Source of the DNA: Massilia pinisoli
GTDB taxonomy: Bacteria; Pseudomonadota; Gammaproteobacteria; Burkholderiales; Burkholderiaceae_D
Assembly (NCBI RefSeq): GCF_024753285.1
Contig: NZ_JANUGW010000003.1
Span: forward strand, 1-64,000
DNA length: 64,000 nucleotides
Direction: 5' to 3'
Part shown: piece after piece, positions 42,340-52,125 of the stretch
How the letters are laid out: each line of letters begins with the position of its first letter
How positions within the stretch are numbered: position 1 is the first letter of the stretch
Program-made: the position numbers and the translations under genes
The notes under the pieces: model-generated
The model's input: the letters and a program-made list of their open reading frames with translations, nothing else
What the model was told of the DNA's origin: nothing
Database searches by the model: none

Positions 42340-45300
42340 ATGAACGCCCCCCTGGACCGCAGCCAGCTGGAACCGCTACCCCCGCACGAGATCACCCTCG
42401 ACGATAAATGGACGCTCGAGCGCGGCCGCGCCTTCATGACGGGTACCCAGGCGCTGATCCGCCTGCCGATGCTGCAGCGCGAACGCGACCTGAAGGCCGG
42501 CCTGAACACGGCCGGCTACATCACCGGCTACCGCGGGTCGCCCGTCACGCAGGTCGACCAGACGGCGTGGAAAGCGCAGAAGCACCTGGAAGCGCACCAC
42601 GTCCACTTCCACCCCGGCATGAACGAAGACCTCGCGGCGACGGCCGTCTGGGGCACGCAGCAGACCAATCTGTTCAAGGACGCGACCTACGACGGCGTGT
42701 TCGCCATGTGGTACGGCAAGGGCCCCGGCGTGGACCGCTGCGGCGACGTGTTCAAGCACGGTAACAATGCGGGCTCCGCGAAGAACGGCGGCGTGCTCGT
42801 ACTGGCGGGCGACGACCATGCGGCGAAATCGTCGTCGACGGCGCACCAGTCCGACCACATCCTGCACCACTGCGGCATTCCCGTGCTGTACCCGTCATCC
42901 GTGCAGGAATACATCGACTACGGCCTGCACGCATGGGCGATGAGCCGCTACAGCGGCCTGTGGGTGTCGATGAAGTGCGTGACCGACATCATCGAATCGG
43001 GCGCCGTCGTCGACCTCGATCCGGACCGCGTGCAGACGATCCTGCCGACCGACTTCGAGATGCCGCCGGGCGGCTTGAACATCCGCTGGCCGGACGCCGT
43101 GCTGGACCAGGAAGTGCGCATGAACCACTACAAGTGGTATGCCGCCCTCGCGTATGCGCGTGCGAACAAACTCAATCAGATCATCTGGGACAGCCCCACG
43201 CCGAAGATCGGCATCATCACCGCGGGCAAGTCCTACCTCGACACGCGCCAGGCGCTGGCCGACCTGGGCATCGACGAGCAGGCGGCGCGCGACATCGGCC
43301 TGCGCGTCTACAAGGTTGGCATGACGTGGCCGCTCGACTCGGTGGGCGTGCACGAATTCGCGCGCGGCCTGGACGAGATCCTCGTCGTCGAGGAAAAGCG
43401 GCAGGTGCTGGAATACGCGCTGAAGGAAGAGCTGTACAACCTGCCGGACGGCGAGCGGCCGCGCGTCGTCGGCAAGTTCGACGACGCCGGCGAATGGAGC
43501 GTCAAGAACCGCTCCGGCCAGGGCGACTGGCTGCTGTCGGCGAACTACGAACTGAACCCGGCCCAGATCGCGCGCGCGATCGCGTCGCGCATCTCGCACT
43601 ACTGCGCCGGGCACCCGGTCGAGCAACGCGTGAAGGAACGCATCGCCTTCCTCGAAGCGAAGGAACTGATCCTCAAGAACATCCCGAAGGCGAATCCGGA
43701 AACGGACCGCATCCCGTACTTCTGCTCCGGCTGCCCGCACAACAGCTCGACGAAGGTGCCGGAAGGGTCGCGCGCGATGGCCGGTATCGGCTGCCACTAC
43801 ATGGTGCTGTGGATGGACCGCGAGACGTCCACGTTCACGCACATGGGGGGCGAGGGCGTCACGTGGATCGGCCAGGCGCCGTTCACGGGCGAGAAGCACG
43901 TGTTCGCGAACCTCGGCGACGGCACGTATTACCACTCGGGCGTGCTGGCGATCCGCGCGTCGGTCGCCGCGAAGGTCAACATCACGTACAAGATTCTGTA
44001 CAACGACGCCGTCGCGATGACGGGTGGCCAGGTCGTCGACGGTCCGCTCGACCCGGCCAAGATCAGCCGCCAGCTGGCGGCCGAAGGCGTCAAGCCGATC
44101 ATCGTCGTCACGGACGAACCGGAAAAATACCCGGACGATTATCCGTGGGCCGAAGGCGTCACGGTGCGCCATCGTGCCGAACTGATGGACGTGCAGCGCG
44201 AACTGCGCGAGATGCCGGGCGTCTCCGCGATGATCTACGACCAGACCTGCGCGTCCGAGAAACGCCGCCGCCGGAAGAAAGGCGCTTACCCCGATCCGGC
44301 CAAGCGCGCCGTGATCAACGAAGCCGTGTGCGAAGGCTGCGGCGATTGCTCGAAGCAGTCGAACTGCCTGTCCGTCGAACCGCTGGAAACGGAGCTGGGC
44401 CGCAAGCGCCAGATCAACCAGTCGTCGTGCAACAAGGACTTCTCGTGCGTGACCGGCTTCTGCCCGAGCTTCGTCACCGTCGAAGGGGGCGGCCTGAAGA
44501 AACCGAAGAAGACGGCGGCCGAAGCGACGCCGCCGTCGCTGCCGATGCCGAAGATCCCGGCGACGACGAACCCGTTCGGCATCCTCGTCACCGGTATCGG
44601 CGGCACGGGTGTCGTGACGGTCGGCCAGATCCTCGCGGTGGCCGCCCACGTCGAGAACAAGGGCGCCCTCGTGCTGGACATGAGCGGCCTCGCGCAGAAG
44701 GGCGGCCCCGTGATGTCGCACGTGCGTCTTGCCGACCGCCAGTCGGACCTGTATTCGACGCGCGTCGGCACGGGTAACGCCGACCTCGTGATCGGCTGTG
44801 ACCAGATCGTCACCGCCAGCCGCGACGCGCTGTCGCGCATGGGCGAAGGCCGCACGTGGGCCGCCGTGAACGGCACGGGCGCCACCACCGCCGCGTTCAT
44901 CAAGAACCCGGACTGGCAATTCCCGGCCGAAGGCTCGCGCGGCGCCATCGTGCAGGCGTGCGGCGAGGGCAACGTCGACTTCATCGACGCCGGCCACATC
45001 GCGACAACGTTGATGGGCGATGCCATCGCCACCAATATGTTCATGCTGGGCTACGCGTTCCAGAAGGGCCACGTGCCGCTGCAGGAAGCGTCGATCATGA
45101 AGGCCATCGAGTTGAACGGCGTGTCCGTCGGCTTCAACAAGGCCGCGTTCAACTGGGGCCGCACGGCCGCGCACGACCTGCCGTCCGTGCAAAAGCTCGT
45201 CACGCCCGCGAAGGTGATCGAATTCAAGCGCGCGCAATCGCTCGACGACCTCGTCAAGCGCCGCGTCGAACTCCTGACCGCGTACCAGAACGCCGACTAT

Positions 45301-45888
45301 GCCGCGCAGTACAAGGCCTTCGTCGACCGCGTGCGCGCCGCTGAAGAGAAGCTGGGCAAGGGCACGCGCCTGACGGAAGCCGTCGCGCGCTACCTGCACA
45401 AGCTGATGGCGTACAAGGACGAGTACGAGGTCGCGCGTCTGTACACCGACCCCGCGTTCATGGCCAAGATCGACGGCATGTTCGAAGGCGACGTGACATT
45501 GAAATTCCACCTGGCGCCGCCGCTGTTCGCGAAGAAGGACAAGGAAGGCCACCTCGTGAAGCAGGAGTTCGGCCCGTGGATGATGAAGGCGTTCGGCGTG
45601 CTGGCGAAGCTGAAGGGCTTGCGCGGCACGGCGCTCGATCCGTTCGGCCACACGGCGGAGCGCAAGATGGAACGCGCGCTGATCGCGGAGTACCGCGCGA
45701 CCGTCGAAGGCCTGCTGCCGAAGCTGACGGCCGACAACCTGGCGCAGGCCGTCGCGATCGCGAGCGTCCCGGAAGACATCCGCGGTTTCGGCCACGTCAA
45801 GGAGCGCAACCTGAAGGCGGCCAAGCGCAAGGAAGGGGAATTGGTGGCCGCATTCCACGGCGGCGCCACGGTCACCCGCGCTGCCTGA
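42340..45888 (+). CDS. Indolepyruvate ferredoxin oxidoreductase, fused alpha-beta-gamma type
   Basis: A 1182-residue thiamine-diphosphate, iron-sulfur enzyme that oxidatively decarboxylates arylpyruvates (from Phe, Tyr, Trp) or related 2-oxoacids to acyl-CoA. Visible parts are an N-terminal pyrimidine-binding region with GYRGSPVTQVD, a central TPP-binding domain with GGEGVTWIGQAPF and LGDGTYYHSG, and a ferredoxin-like segment (CEGCGDCSKQSNC near residue 665, then SSCNKDFSCVTGFCPSF). A C-terminal gamma domain begins VTGIGGTGVVTVGQIL. CGGAGACACGC precedes the ATG. The fused form is typical of beta- and alphaproteobacteria. It is probably regulated by the divergent Lrp/AsnC protein. Confidence 0.95.
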   Translation: MNAPLDRSQLEPLPPHEITLDDKWTLERGRAFMTGTQALIRLPMLQRERDLKAGLNTAGYITGYRGSPVTQVDQTAWKAQKHLEAHHVHFHPGMNEDLAATAVWGTQQTNLFKDATYDGVFAMWYGKGPGVDRCGDVFKHGNNAGSAKNGGVLVLAGDDHAAKSSSTAHQSDHILHHCGIPVLYPSSVQEYIDYGLHAWAMSRYSGLWVSMKCVTDIIESGAVVDLDPDRVQTILPTDFEMPPGGLNIRWPDAVLDQEVRMNHYKWYAALAYARANKLNQIIWDSPTPKIGIITAGKSYLDTRQALADLGIDEQAARDIGLRVYKVGMTWPLDSVGVHEFARGLDEILVVEEKRQVLEYALKEELYNLPDGERPRVVGKFDDAGEWSVKNRSGQGDWLLSANYELNPAQIARAIASRISHYCAGHPVEQRVKERIAFLEAKELILKNIPKANPETDRIPYFCSGCPHNSSTKVPEGSRAMAGIGCHYMVLWMDRETSTFTHMGGEGVTWIGQAPFTGEKHVFANLGDGTYYHSGVLAIRASVAAKVNITYKILYNDAVAMTGGQVVDGPLDPAKISRQLAAEGVKPIIVVTDEPEKYPDDYPWAEGVTVRHRAELMDVQRELREMPGVSAMIYDQTCASEKRRRRKKGAYPDPAKRAVINEAVCEGCGDCSKQSNCLSVEPLETELGRKRQINQSSCNKDFSCVTGFCPSFVTVEGGGLKKPKKTAAEATPPSLPMPKIPATTNPFGILVTGIGGTGVVTVGQILAVAAHVENKGALVLDMSGLAQKGGPVMSHVRLADRQSDLYSTRVGTGNADLVIGCDQIVTASRDALSRMGEGRTWAAVNGTGATTAAFIKNPDWQFPAEGSRGAIVQACGEGNVDFIDAGHIATTLMGDAIATNMFMLGYAFQKGHVPLQEASIMKAIELNGVSVGFNKAAFNWGRTAAHDLPSVQKLVTPAKVIEFKRAQSLDDLVKRRVELLTAYQNADYAAQYKAFVDRVRAAEEKLGKGTRLTEAVARYLHKLMAYKDEYEVARLYTDPAFMAKIDGMFEGDVTLKFHLAPPLFAKKDKEGHLVKQEFGPWMMKAFGVLAKLKGLRGTALDPFGHTAERKMERALIAEYRATVEGLLPKLTADNLAQAVAIASVPEDIRGFGHVKERNLKAAKRKEGELVAAFHGGATVTRAA

Positions 45889-45906
45889 TCGGGCGTGTCA
45901 CGACAC

Positions 45907-45933
45907 CGCCGGCCGGGCAAAAACCGGCCGGCG
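45907..45933 (+). terminator. Strong hairpin after the oxidoreductase gene
   Basis: A perfect 10-bp stem (CGCCGGCCGG at 45907-45916, CCGGCCGGCG at 45924-45933) with a 7-base loop lies 18 bases after the stop. The following sequence is A/T-rich but not a clean T-run, so termination may be partial or the hairpin may only protect the 3' end. Confidence 0.5.
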
Positions 45934-45996
45934 AATGTTGCAAAAAATATTTGTTGCTCTGTTACATTTGGATATCGTGCGCGGGTATGCGGCAAC

Positions 45997-46002
45997 TATA
46001 AT
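45997..46002 (+). promoter_or_regulatory. Consensus -10 box abutting the S41 protease start
   Basis: A perfect TATAAT ends seven bases before the ATG at 46009, so a transcript starting at the normal distance would begin at or next to the start codon. No -35 consensus is obvious 17 bases upstream, and no Shine-Dalgarno sequence precedes the ATG. Confidence 0.4.
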
Positions 46003-46008
46003 TAATGC

Positions 46009-47562
46009 ATGAGCACGCCAAAATTCCCCCCGACATCGACCGCTTTCTCCCGCCTGTTTGCCAGCGCTTTCGTGGCGCTGCTCACCCTGTCCGCTTGCGG
46101 CGGCGGAGGAGGTTCCAGTGGCACCTCGACACCGGTAGCCAACAACCCGACACCCACGCCGACCCCGGATCCCGGACCGACGCCGGATCCGATCCTCGCG
46201 GACTACACGAGCGTGCAGAACCTGTGCGCCAAGCCGCGCACGGGCGTCGACGCCGAAGGCGTGCCGTTCCCGGACCGCCAGGGCACCTTGCAGGACGAAA
46301 TGAAATTCCTGCGCGGCTGGATCGATAAGACCTATCTCTGGTACAACGAAGTCCCGACCACCGTCCGCATGGCGGATTACACGAACACGCTCGATTACTT
46401 CGCCGCGCTGAAGACGAATGCAACGACCGCGTCCGGCCAGCCGAAGGACCGTTTCCACTTCACGTACACGACGGCGGAATGGGATGCGATCAGCAACCAG
46501 AGCCAGGATACGGGCTATGGCGTGACCTGGTCCGTGAATTCCGTCACGGCGCCGCGTAACTGGCGTATCGCGATTGTCCAGCCGAACTCGCCGGCCGCCG
46601 CGGCCGGTCTGCAGCGCGGCGACATGCTGACGGCCGTCGACGGCGTCGACTTCGTCAACTCGACGGATGCCGCGCAGGTCGACCAGCTGAACGCCGGCCT
46701 GCTGCCCGCGAATGCGGGCGAAAACCACACGCTGACGGTCCAGCGCAACGGCGCCACGGTCAACGTCCCGATGACGTCGGCCGTCGTCTCCATCGTGCCC
46801 GTGAAGAGCGTGAAGGTGATCGATACGCCGACGGGCAAGGTGGGTTATCTGAGTTTCGAAGACCACAATGCCGCATCCGAGCAGCAGCTGATCGACGCGT
46901 TCACCTCGCTGAAGAACCAGGGCGCGACTGACCTCGTGCTCGACATGCGCTACAACGGCGGCGGCCTGCTGTACATCGCCAGCGAGCTCGCGTACATGGT
47001 CGCCGGACCAAGCGCGGCGAACAAGACGTTCGACCGTCCTGTCTACAACGACAAGACGGCACCCGGTGCCGCCGTTCCTTTCCTGAGCACGGCCTACGGC
47101 TTCTCCGCCGCGGCCAACACGCCGCTGCCGTACCTGGGCCTGAACCACGTGACCGTCCTCACGTCGCCCGACACGTGCTCGGCCAGCGAAGCCGTCATCA
47201 ATGGCCTGCGCGGCGTGGACGTCAAGGTCGACCTGGTCGGCGGTACGACGTGCGGCAAGCCCTATGGCTTCACGCCGGTGGACAACTGCGGCACGACCTA
47301 CTTCTCGATCCAGTTCAAGGGCGTGAACGCGAAAGGCTACGGCGATTACGCGGACGGTTTCGCACCGACGTGCGCCGCGTCCGACGACATGACGCACGCC
47401 CTGGGCGATCCGGCCGAAGGCATGCTGGCCGCGGCGCTGTCCTACCGCGCCAACAACACCTGCCCGGCGGCGGCGACCGGTTTCGCGAGCTCCGTGCAGA
47501 TGCGCCTGGCGAAGCCGGCCGCGAAGAAGATCGCGATCTACCCCAAGACCTGGGCGCGCTGA
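46009..47562 (+). CDS. S41-family (C-terminal processing type) peptidase, lipoprotein
   Basis: A 517-residue exported serine protease. The N-terminus has a lipoprotein signal with lipobox LSAC (Cys30) followed by a Gly/Ser and Pro/Thr-rich linker (about 31-62). A helical N-domain, a PDZ-like domain (VQPNSPAAAAGLQRGDMLTAVDG) and the S41 core follow. The core has LVLDMRYNGGG, the SASE motif with Ser391/Ser393, and a Lys in CGKP for the Ser-Lys dyad. Several C-terminal cysteines (C417-like and later) may form disulfides. Substrates are unknown, probably misfolded or tail-marked envelope proteins. No clear ribosome-binding site is present. Confidence 0.9.
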   Translation: MSTPKFPPTSTAFSRLFASAFVALLTLSACGGGGGSSGTSTPVANNPTPTPTPDPGPTPDPILADYTSVQNLCAKPRTGVDAEGVPFPDRQGTLQDEMKFLRGWIDKTYLWYNEVPTTVRMADYTNTLDYFAALKTNATTASGQPKDRFHFTYTTAEWDAISNQSQDTGYGVTWSVNSVTAPRNWRIAIVQPNSPAAAAGLQRGDMLTAVDGVDFVNSTDAAQVDQLNAGLLPANAGENHTLTVQRNGATVNVPMTSAVVSIVPVKSVKVIDTPTGKVGYLSFEDHNAASEQQLIDAFTSLKNQGATDLVLDMRYNGGGLLYIASELAYMVAGPSAANKTFDRPVYNDKTAPGAAVPFLSTAYGFSAAANTPLPYLGLNHVTVLTSPDTCSASEAVINGLRGVDVKVDLVGGTTCGKPYGFTPVDNCGTTYFSIQFKGVNAKGYGDYADGFAPTCAASDDMTHALGDPAEGMLAAALSYRANNTCPAAATGFASSVQMRLAKPAAKKIAIYPKTWAR

Positions 47563-47577
47563 GCGTCATCCACCTGT

Positions 47578-47598
47578 CCCCGGGCCGGCGGCCCGGGG
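47578..47598 (+). terminator. Hairpin after the S41 protease gene
   Basis: A perfect 9-bp stem, CCCCGGGCC (47578-47586) and GGCCCGGGG (47590-47598), has a 3-base loop and starts 16 bases after the stop. It has no T-run. A TATAAT at 47637-47642, 40 bases before the next ATG, suggests that the following peptidase gene has its own promoter. Confidence 0.45.
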
Positions 47599-47681
47599 TG
47601 TCCCGTCCTGAGCAGGACCGATCCGCAGTACAGATCTATAATTTCCGGCTTATATCTTTCCTAATTTGCCGGAGTCGTTCG

Positions 47682-49439
47682 ATGATCCGTACCGCGTTCC
47701 TGCTGGCCTTGCTGGCCGCTCCCCTGGCGCATGCCGCCCCCGACCTGGTCACCGTCTCGGAACGCTCCGGCTTCCAGGCCACGGGGCGCTACGATGAAGT
47801 CGTCAGGCTTTGCCGTGCCTTTCAGCAGGCATATCCGAAGCAAGTGAGCTGCTTCCAGTTCGGCACGACGCCGGAAGGCAGGCCCATGCTGGCGCTGGCC
47901 GCCAATGCCCGCGGCACGCTCACGCCGGTTGCCGCGCGCAAGGCGGGCCTGCCGGTGACGCTGGTCCAGGGTGGCATCCACGCAGGCGAGATCGACGGCA
48001 AGGACGCCGGCTTCCTCGCCCTGCGCGAGATCCTTGAGGGCAAGGTCGCGCCGGGTGTGCTCGACAAGCAGGTCCTGCTGTTCGTCCCCGTGTTCAACGT
48101 GGACGGCCACGAGCGCTTCGCCAAGTGGAACCGCCCGAACCAGCGCGGCCCCGTCGAGATGGGCTGGCGCACGACGGCGCAGAACTTCAACTTGAACCGC
48201 GATTACGTGAAGGCCGATGCGCCCGAGATGCAAGCCATGCTGGCGCTCGTGAACGCCTGGGACCCGCTGACCTACGTCGACCTGCACGTGACGGACGGCG
48301 CCAAGTTCCAGCACGACGTGTCGATCCAGGTCGAGCCCGTGTACTCGGGCGATCCGGAATTCCGCAAGGCCGGCCTGGCGCTGCGCGCGAACGTCATCGC
48401 CGACATCGCCAAGCAGGGTTCGATGCCGCAGGCGTACTACATGTCGTTCAAGGAGACGGACGACCCGGCCTCGGGTTTCGTCGACGGCGTGTCCGATCCG
48501 CGCTTCTCGACCGGCTATTTCCAGCTGCGCAACCGGATGGCGATGCTCGTCGAGACGCATTCGTGGAAGGATTACCCGACCCGCGTGCGCATCACGCACA
48601 ATGCGGTAGTGTCCGTCCTGCAGCAGGTCGCCGCACACGGCGCGGCCTGGCAGCAGGCGGCGCGCGACGCCGACGCCCGCGCCACGCACATCGCCGGCCA
48701 ACCGGTCGCGCTGACGTACCGCACGACCGACCGGACGACGATGGTCGACTTCCAGGGCTATGCGTACACGCGCACGATGTCGGACGTGTCGGGCATGCTG
48801 ATGACGCACTACGACGAGACTCAGCCGCAAGTCTGGCACGTGCCGCTGCGCGACGAAGTCGTGGCCGACCTGCAGGTGCAGGCGCCGGGCGCCGGCTACG
48901 TCGTGCCTGCCGCGTGGGCGCAGATGGTCGCGGCCAAGCTCACGCAGCACGGCATCGTGTTCCGCAGGCTGGACAAGGCCATCGACGGCGCACCCGTGCA
49001 AACGTTCCGCGCCGAACAGGCCACGTTCGCGGCGACGTCGTTCGAATCGCACCAGCGCCTGACGGTGACGGGCGCCTGGAAAGCGGAGCCGCGCAACCTC
49101 GTCAAGGGCGCGCTGTTCGTGCCGATCGCCCAGCCCAAGGCGCGGCTCGTGATGGCCCTGTTCGAGCCGCAGGCTCCCGATTCGCTGCTGGCCTGGGGCG
49201 AGTTCAACAACGCCTTCGAGCCCAAGGAATACATGGAGGACTACGTGGCCGAGGATGTCGCGCGCGAGCAGATGGCGCGCGACCCGGCGCTGGCCGCCGC
49301 GTTCCGCAACAGGCTCGAGCACGACCCGGCGTTTGCAGGGAATCCCCACGCACGCCTGGAATTCTTCGCGCGCCGCCACCCGTCCTGGGATGAGCGGCTG
49401 AACCTGTACCCGGTGTTGCGCACCGACGTGGCGCTGTAA
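47682..49439 (+). CDS. M14-family zinc carboxypeptidase, secreted
   Basis: A 585-residue periplasmic or extracellular metallopeptidase. It has a signal peptide (MIRTAFLLALLAAPLAHA) and zinc ligands H100 and E103 in GGIHAGEIDGKD plus H202 in YVDLHVTDG. The likely catalytic Glu is in MLVETHSWKDY near residue 291. Beyond the catalytic domain are about 270 extra residues of beta-rich sequence. Such long M14 proteins (with DGHERFAKWNRPNQRGP) are common in Gammaproteobacteria and Burkholderiales. The substrate is unknown, peptides being probable. TATAAT at 47637-47642 is a plausible promoter and GCCGGAGTC precedes the ATG. Confidence 0.93.
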   Translation: MIRTAFLLALLAAPLAHAAPDLVTVSERSGFQATGRYDEVVRLCRAFQQAYPKQVSCFQFGTTPEGRPMLALAANARGTLTPVAARKAGLPVTLVQGGIHAGEIDGKDAGFLALREILEGKVAPGVLDKQVLLFVPVFNVDGHERFAKWNRPNQRGPVEMGWRTTAQNFNLNRDYVKADAPEMQAMLALVNAWDPLTYVDLHVTDGAKFQHDVSIQVEPVYSGDPEFRKAGLALRANVIADIAKQGSMPQAYYMSFKETDDPASGFVDGVSDPRFSTGYFQLRNRMAMLVETHSWKDYPTRVRITHNAVVSVLQQVAAHGAAWQQAARDADARATHIAGQPVALTYRTTDRTTMVDFQGYAYTRTMSDVSGMLMTHYDETQPQVWHVPLRDEVVADLQVQAPGAGYVVPAAWAQMVAAKLTQHGIVFRRLDKAIDGAPVQTFRAEQATFAATSFESHQRLTVTGAWKAEPRNLVKGALFVPIAQPKARLVMALFEPQAPDSLLAWGEFNNAFEPKEYMEDYVAEDVAREQMARDPALAAAFRNRLEHDPAFAGNPHARLEFFARRHPSWDERLNLYPVLRTDVAL

Positions 49440-49706
49440 CACGCTGCGCGGGCCGCATGCGCACGCGGGCCCCTGGATCGTTGGACCTCTGCCGTTCCCG
49501 TTCGTCGGCGCGACTTGCGCGCGGTCTGATCCCGCGCAAGCGCCGTCGATTCCGCTGCAACCGCCGCGCACGGCGCCGCTCTTACCACATGTGTGATCGA
49601 CAAAGGAGAGCGCCATGCGGACCCATCCCGACTTTGCACCCGGTCGTCACGCCACGCGGGCCGTGGCCGGACGCCGCCGAACGCGCACGCGCGGCGGAGG
49701 CTGAGC

Positions 49707-50597
49707 ATGGGCGCCGCGGCGGCCCGCGCCAGTTGCTGCATCGTGTGCGGCACGGCGGCACCGGAACGCATCGAGCGCCTGCTGCTCAGCCTCGCGACCG
49801 CCAGCCCGCACGTGCTGGTCTACCTGGTCGACGATGCACGCCACCCCGGGCTGGCCGCACTCGCCGGACGCTACGGCGTGCACTATCGGCGCCAGCCCGA
49901 CTGGCCGGGTCACGCCCGCATCCATAACCGGGTGTTGCGCGAGGCTGCGGGCGCCGGGAGCGCCTACCACCTGCTGCTCAGGCCAGACATTGGCTTGCCG
50001 GTCGACGCGGTGGCCAGGATGGTTGCCTACATGGAGCAGCATCTGGACGTCGGCTTGCTGGCGCCGCGGGTGCAAGGGCCGGACGGGCGATTGGTGCCGA
50101 TGTGCAGCCTGCTGCCGGGGCCGCTGGAACTGCTGCTGGGCCGCTGTTTCCCGTTGCTGCATCGGTCCAGCGGCAGGCTTGCGCGCTACCAGTTGCACGC
50201 GAGCGGCTACAGCCGCGTGATGGACGTGCCCGTGCCCACGGCCTGTTGCCTGCTGATGCGGATGGAGACGCTGCTGCGCGCCGGCATGTTCGACGAGCGC
50301 TTCCTGCTGCGCTTCGACACGGTCGACCTGGCGCGCCGTACGGCCCGCATCGCGCGCACCGTGTTCGTGCCGCACGTGACCGTCGTGCGCGACCCTGCTC
50401 ACGTCGGCGGCGGGTGGCGCGTGCGGTCGGCGTGCTGGTGGCGGCGGTGCGTGTCGGCCTGGCGCTACTTCAACAAGTGGGGGTGGCTGCACGATGGGGA
50501 ACGGGACCGCATCAACGCGCGCGCGCTGCGCCAGCTGGGGCCGGCGCAGGGGCGACAGGACGGCGTGATCCCGGCCGGGACCGACGTGGCCGGATGA
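49707..50597 (+). CDS. Glycosyltransferase family 2 (WbbL/rhamnosyltransferase-like)
   Basis: A 296-residue probable glycosyltransferase. After a short start it shows the GT2 patterns VLVYLVDDARHPGLAAL, HNRVLREAAGAGSAYHLLLRPDIGL (about 70-95), DVGLLAPRVQGPDGRLVPMCSLLPGP and an F-DERFLLRFDTVDLARR acceptor-side motif, as in WbbL-type rhamnosyl transferases. GGCGGAGG precedes the ATG at 49707, which decides the start although the frame is open upstream. There are no other sugar-polymer genes adjacent, so it stands alone. The 267-base gap before it holds nothing I recognise. Confidence 0.83.
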   Translation: MGAAAARASCCIVCGTAAPERIERLLLSLATASPHVLVYLVDDARHPGLAALAGRYGVHYRRQPDWPGHARIHNRVLREAAGAGSAYHLLLRPDIGLPVDAVARMVAYMEQHLDVGLLAPRVQGPDGRLVPMCSLLPGPLELLLGRCFPLLHRSSGRLARYQLHASGYSRVMDVPVPTACCLLMRMETLLRAGMFDERFLLRFDTVDLARRTARIARTVFVPHVTVVRDPAHVGGGWRVRSACWWRRCVSAWRYFNKWGWLHDGERDRINARALRQLGPAQGRQDGVIPAGTDVAG

Positions 50598-50722
50598 CAG
50601 TGCGTGGCCGGATCACGGTGCGGGTAGAAGGCGGTGCGGGTAGTCGGCGAGCGGTACGTCCGGGCAGGCAGGCTGCCCGGACGTAGAAGACGCGAGGATC
50701 GGTCGCGGGCTCCGTCGCAGCT

Positions 50723-52015
50723 TCAGTCGCGCTGCAGCGGCCGGCGCGCATACCAGCCGAACGCGAGGATGACGAGGTAGCACAGCGCAGGCACGGCGAG
50801 CGCGAGGCGCAGGCCGGCGGCATCGGCGGCGTAGCCCGTGATCAGCGGCACGATGGCGCCGCCGACGATGGCCACGCAGATCAGGCCCGAGCCTTCGGCT
50901 GCGCGCTCGCCCAGGCCTTCCGAGGCCAGCGTGAAGATCGTGGGGAACATGATGGAGTTGACGAGGCCGATGGCCAGCAGCGCCCAGCCCGACGCGGCGC
51001 CGTGCGTCGTGGCCGAGACGAGCAACAGCAGCGCGGCGATGGCGCCGGCGCCGGCCAGCACCTTGCCCGGCGAGCAGATGCGCAAGACGTAGGCGCCGAG
51101 GAAACGGCCGACCATTGCACCGCCCCAATACAGCGGGACGTGCTTGCCGGCCGCTTCCGCGCCCAGGCCCAGCACGTCGTGCTGCATCAGGTAGTTGACG
51201 ATCACGGAGCCCACTGCGACTTCCGCACCGACGTACAGGAAGATGCACAGGGTGCCGAACGCGAAGCGGGGCTGTTTCAGCAGGTCGAAGGCGCCCAGCA
51301 TGGTGCTTTCCGGATGGGGATGCTCGACGAGCTTCTTGCGGTTCGTCCAGACGAGGAAGGCGACGATGGCCAGCGCGACCGCCAGGCCGAGGTAGGTGTG
51401 CACGACGACCTGGCTCTCGGCGGCGCGGTAGGCGGCGAGGGCGTCGGCCGACAGCGTGGACTGGTCGACACGGGCCAGCGAGCCGAGGATCAGGATCGCG
51501 CCGACGTACGGGAAGACGGTGGTGCCGAGCGAGTTGAACGCCTGCGCGAACGTGAGGCGGCTCGACGCGGTGGCGGGGGCGCCCAGCATCGAGATCAGCG
51601 GGTTCGCCACGACCTGCACGATGGTGATGCCGGCGGCCAGTACGAACAGCGCCAGCAGGAAGGTGATGAACATGCCGGACGACGAGGCGGGGATGAACAG
51701 CAGGCAGCCGGCCGTCATCGTGAGCAGGCCGACGACGGCGGTCCGCATATAGCCGATCCGCTGCACGATAGCGGCGGCCGGCAGCGACACGATGAAGTAG
51801 GCCGCGAAGAACGCCGACTGCACGAGCATCGCCTGGGCGTACGACAACGTGAACAGGTCTTTCAGTTTGGGGATGATGACGTCGTTCAGGCTCGTGATGC
51901 CGCCGAACGTGAAGAACAGTGCGAACACGAAAATGCGCAGGCTGGCGACCTGCGGACTGGCGTTGGCGGAGGCGCCGCCCGGCTGGGCGGTACCGGCGGG
52001 TTGGCCGATTTGCAT
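50723..52015 (-). CDS. FHS-family sugar MFS transporter (NagP/GluP-like), second copy
   Basis: A 430-residue permease with twelve predicted membrane segments and the family signatures FFTFGGITSLNDVIIPKLK, FFAAYFIVSLPAAAIVQRIGY and GITIVQVVANPLISMLGAPATASSRLTFAQAFNSLGT in pieces. It is clearly related to but distinct from the transporter at 34095-35369. Neighbouring genes give no pathway. An 18-base LacI-type pseudo-palindrome at 52126-52143 lies 110 bases upstream and resembles sites of GlcNAc regulators as I recall them, which would fit a NagP role. A TAATAT -10-like box is at 52075-52080 (minus strand). Confidence 0.9.
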   Translation of the reverse strand: MQIGQPAGTAQPGGASANASPQVASLRIFVFALFFTFGGITSLNDVIIPKLKDLFTLSYAQAMLVQSAFFAAYFIVSLPAAAIVQRIGYMRTAVVGLLTMTAGCLLFIPASSSGMFITFLLALFVLAAGITIVQVVANPLISMLGAPATASSRLTFAQAFNSLGTTVFPYVGAILILGSLARVDQSTLSADALAAYRAAESQVVVHTYLGLAVALAIVAFLVWTNRKKLVEHPHPESTMLGAFDLLKQPRFAFGTLCIFLYVGAEVAVGSVIVNYLMQHDVLGLGAEAAGKHVPLYWGGAMVGRFLGAYVLRICSPGKVLAGAGAIAALLLLVSATTHGAASGWALLAIGLVNSIMFPTIFTLASEGLGERAAEGSGLICVAIVGGAIVPLITGYAADAAGLRLALAVPALCYLVILAFGWYARRPLQRD

Positions 52016-52125
52016 GTGGAATCCAGTGGGTTGGATGATGCGCGCGCCGTCGTGGCGTTGCGAGCGAGGTAGGAATATTACATCGCTTTAGCGGCCTGTT
52101 GTGTGGTTTGGCGCGGAGCCGCTAG

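Noticed and set aside
42895-45858. A 987-codon minus-strand open frame opposite the indolepyruvate ferredoxin oxidoreductase gene
   Set aside because: It lies entirely within a gene with clear cofactor motifs. The translation is a shadow with no family features.
49593-49706. An N-terminal extension of the GT2 glycosyltransferase from an upstream ATG
   Set aside because: The extension is Arg/His-rich and unlike the family. The ATG at 49707 has GGCGGAGG at the right distance.
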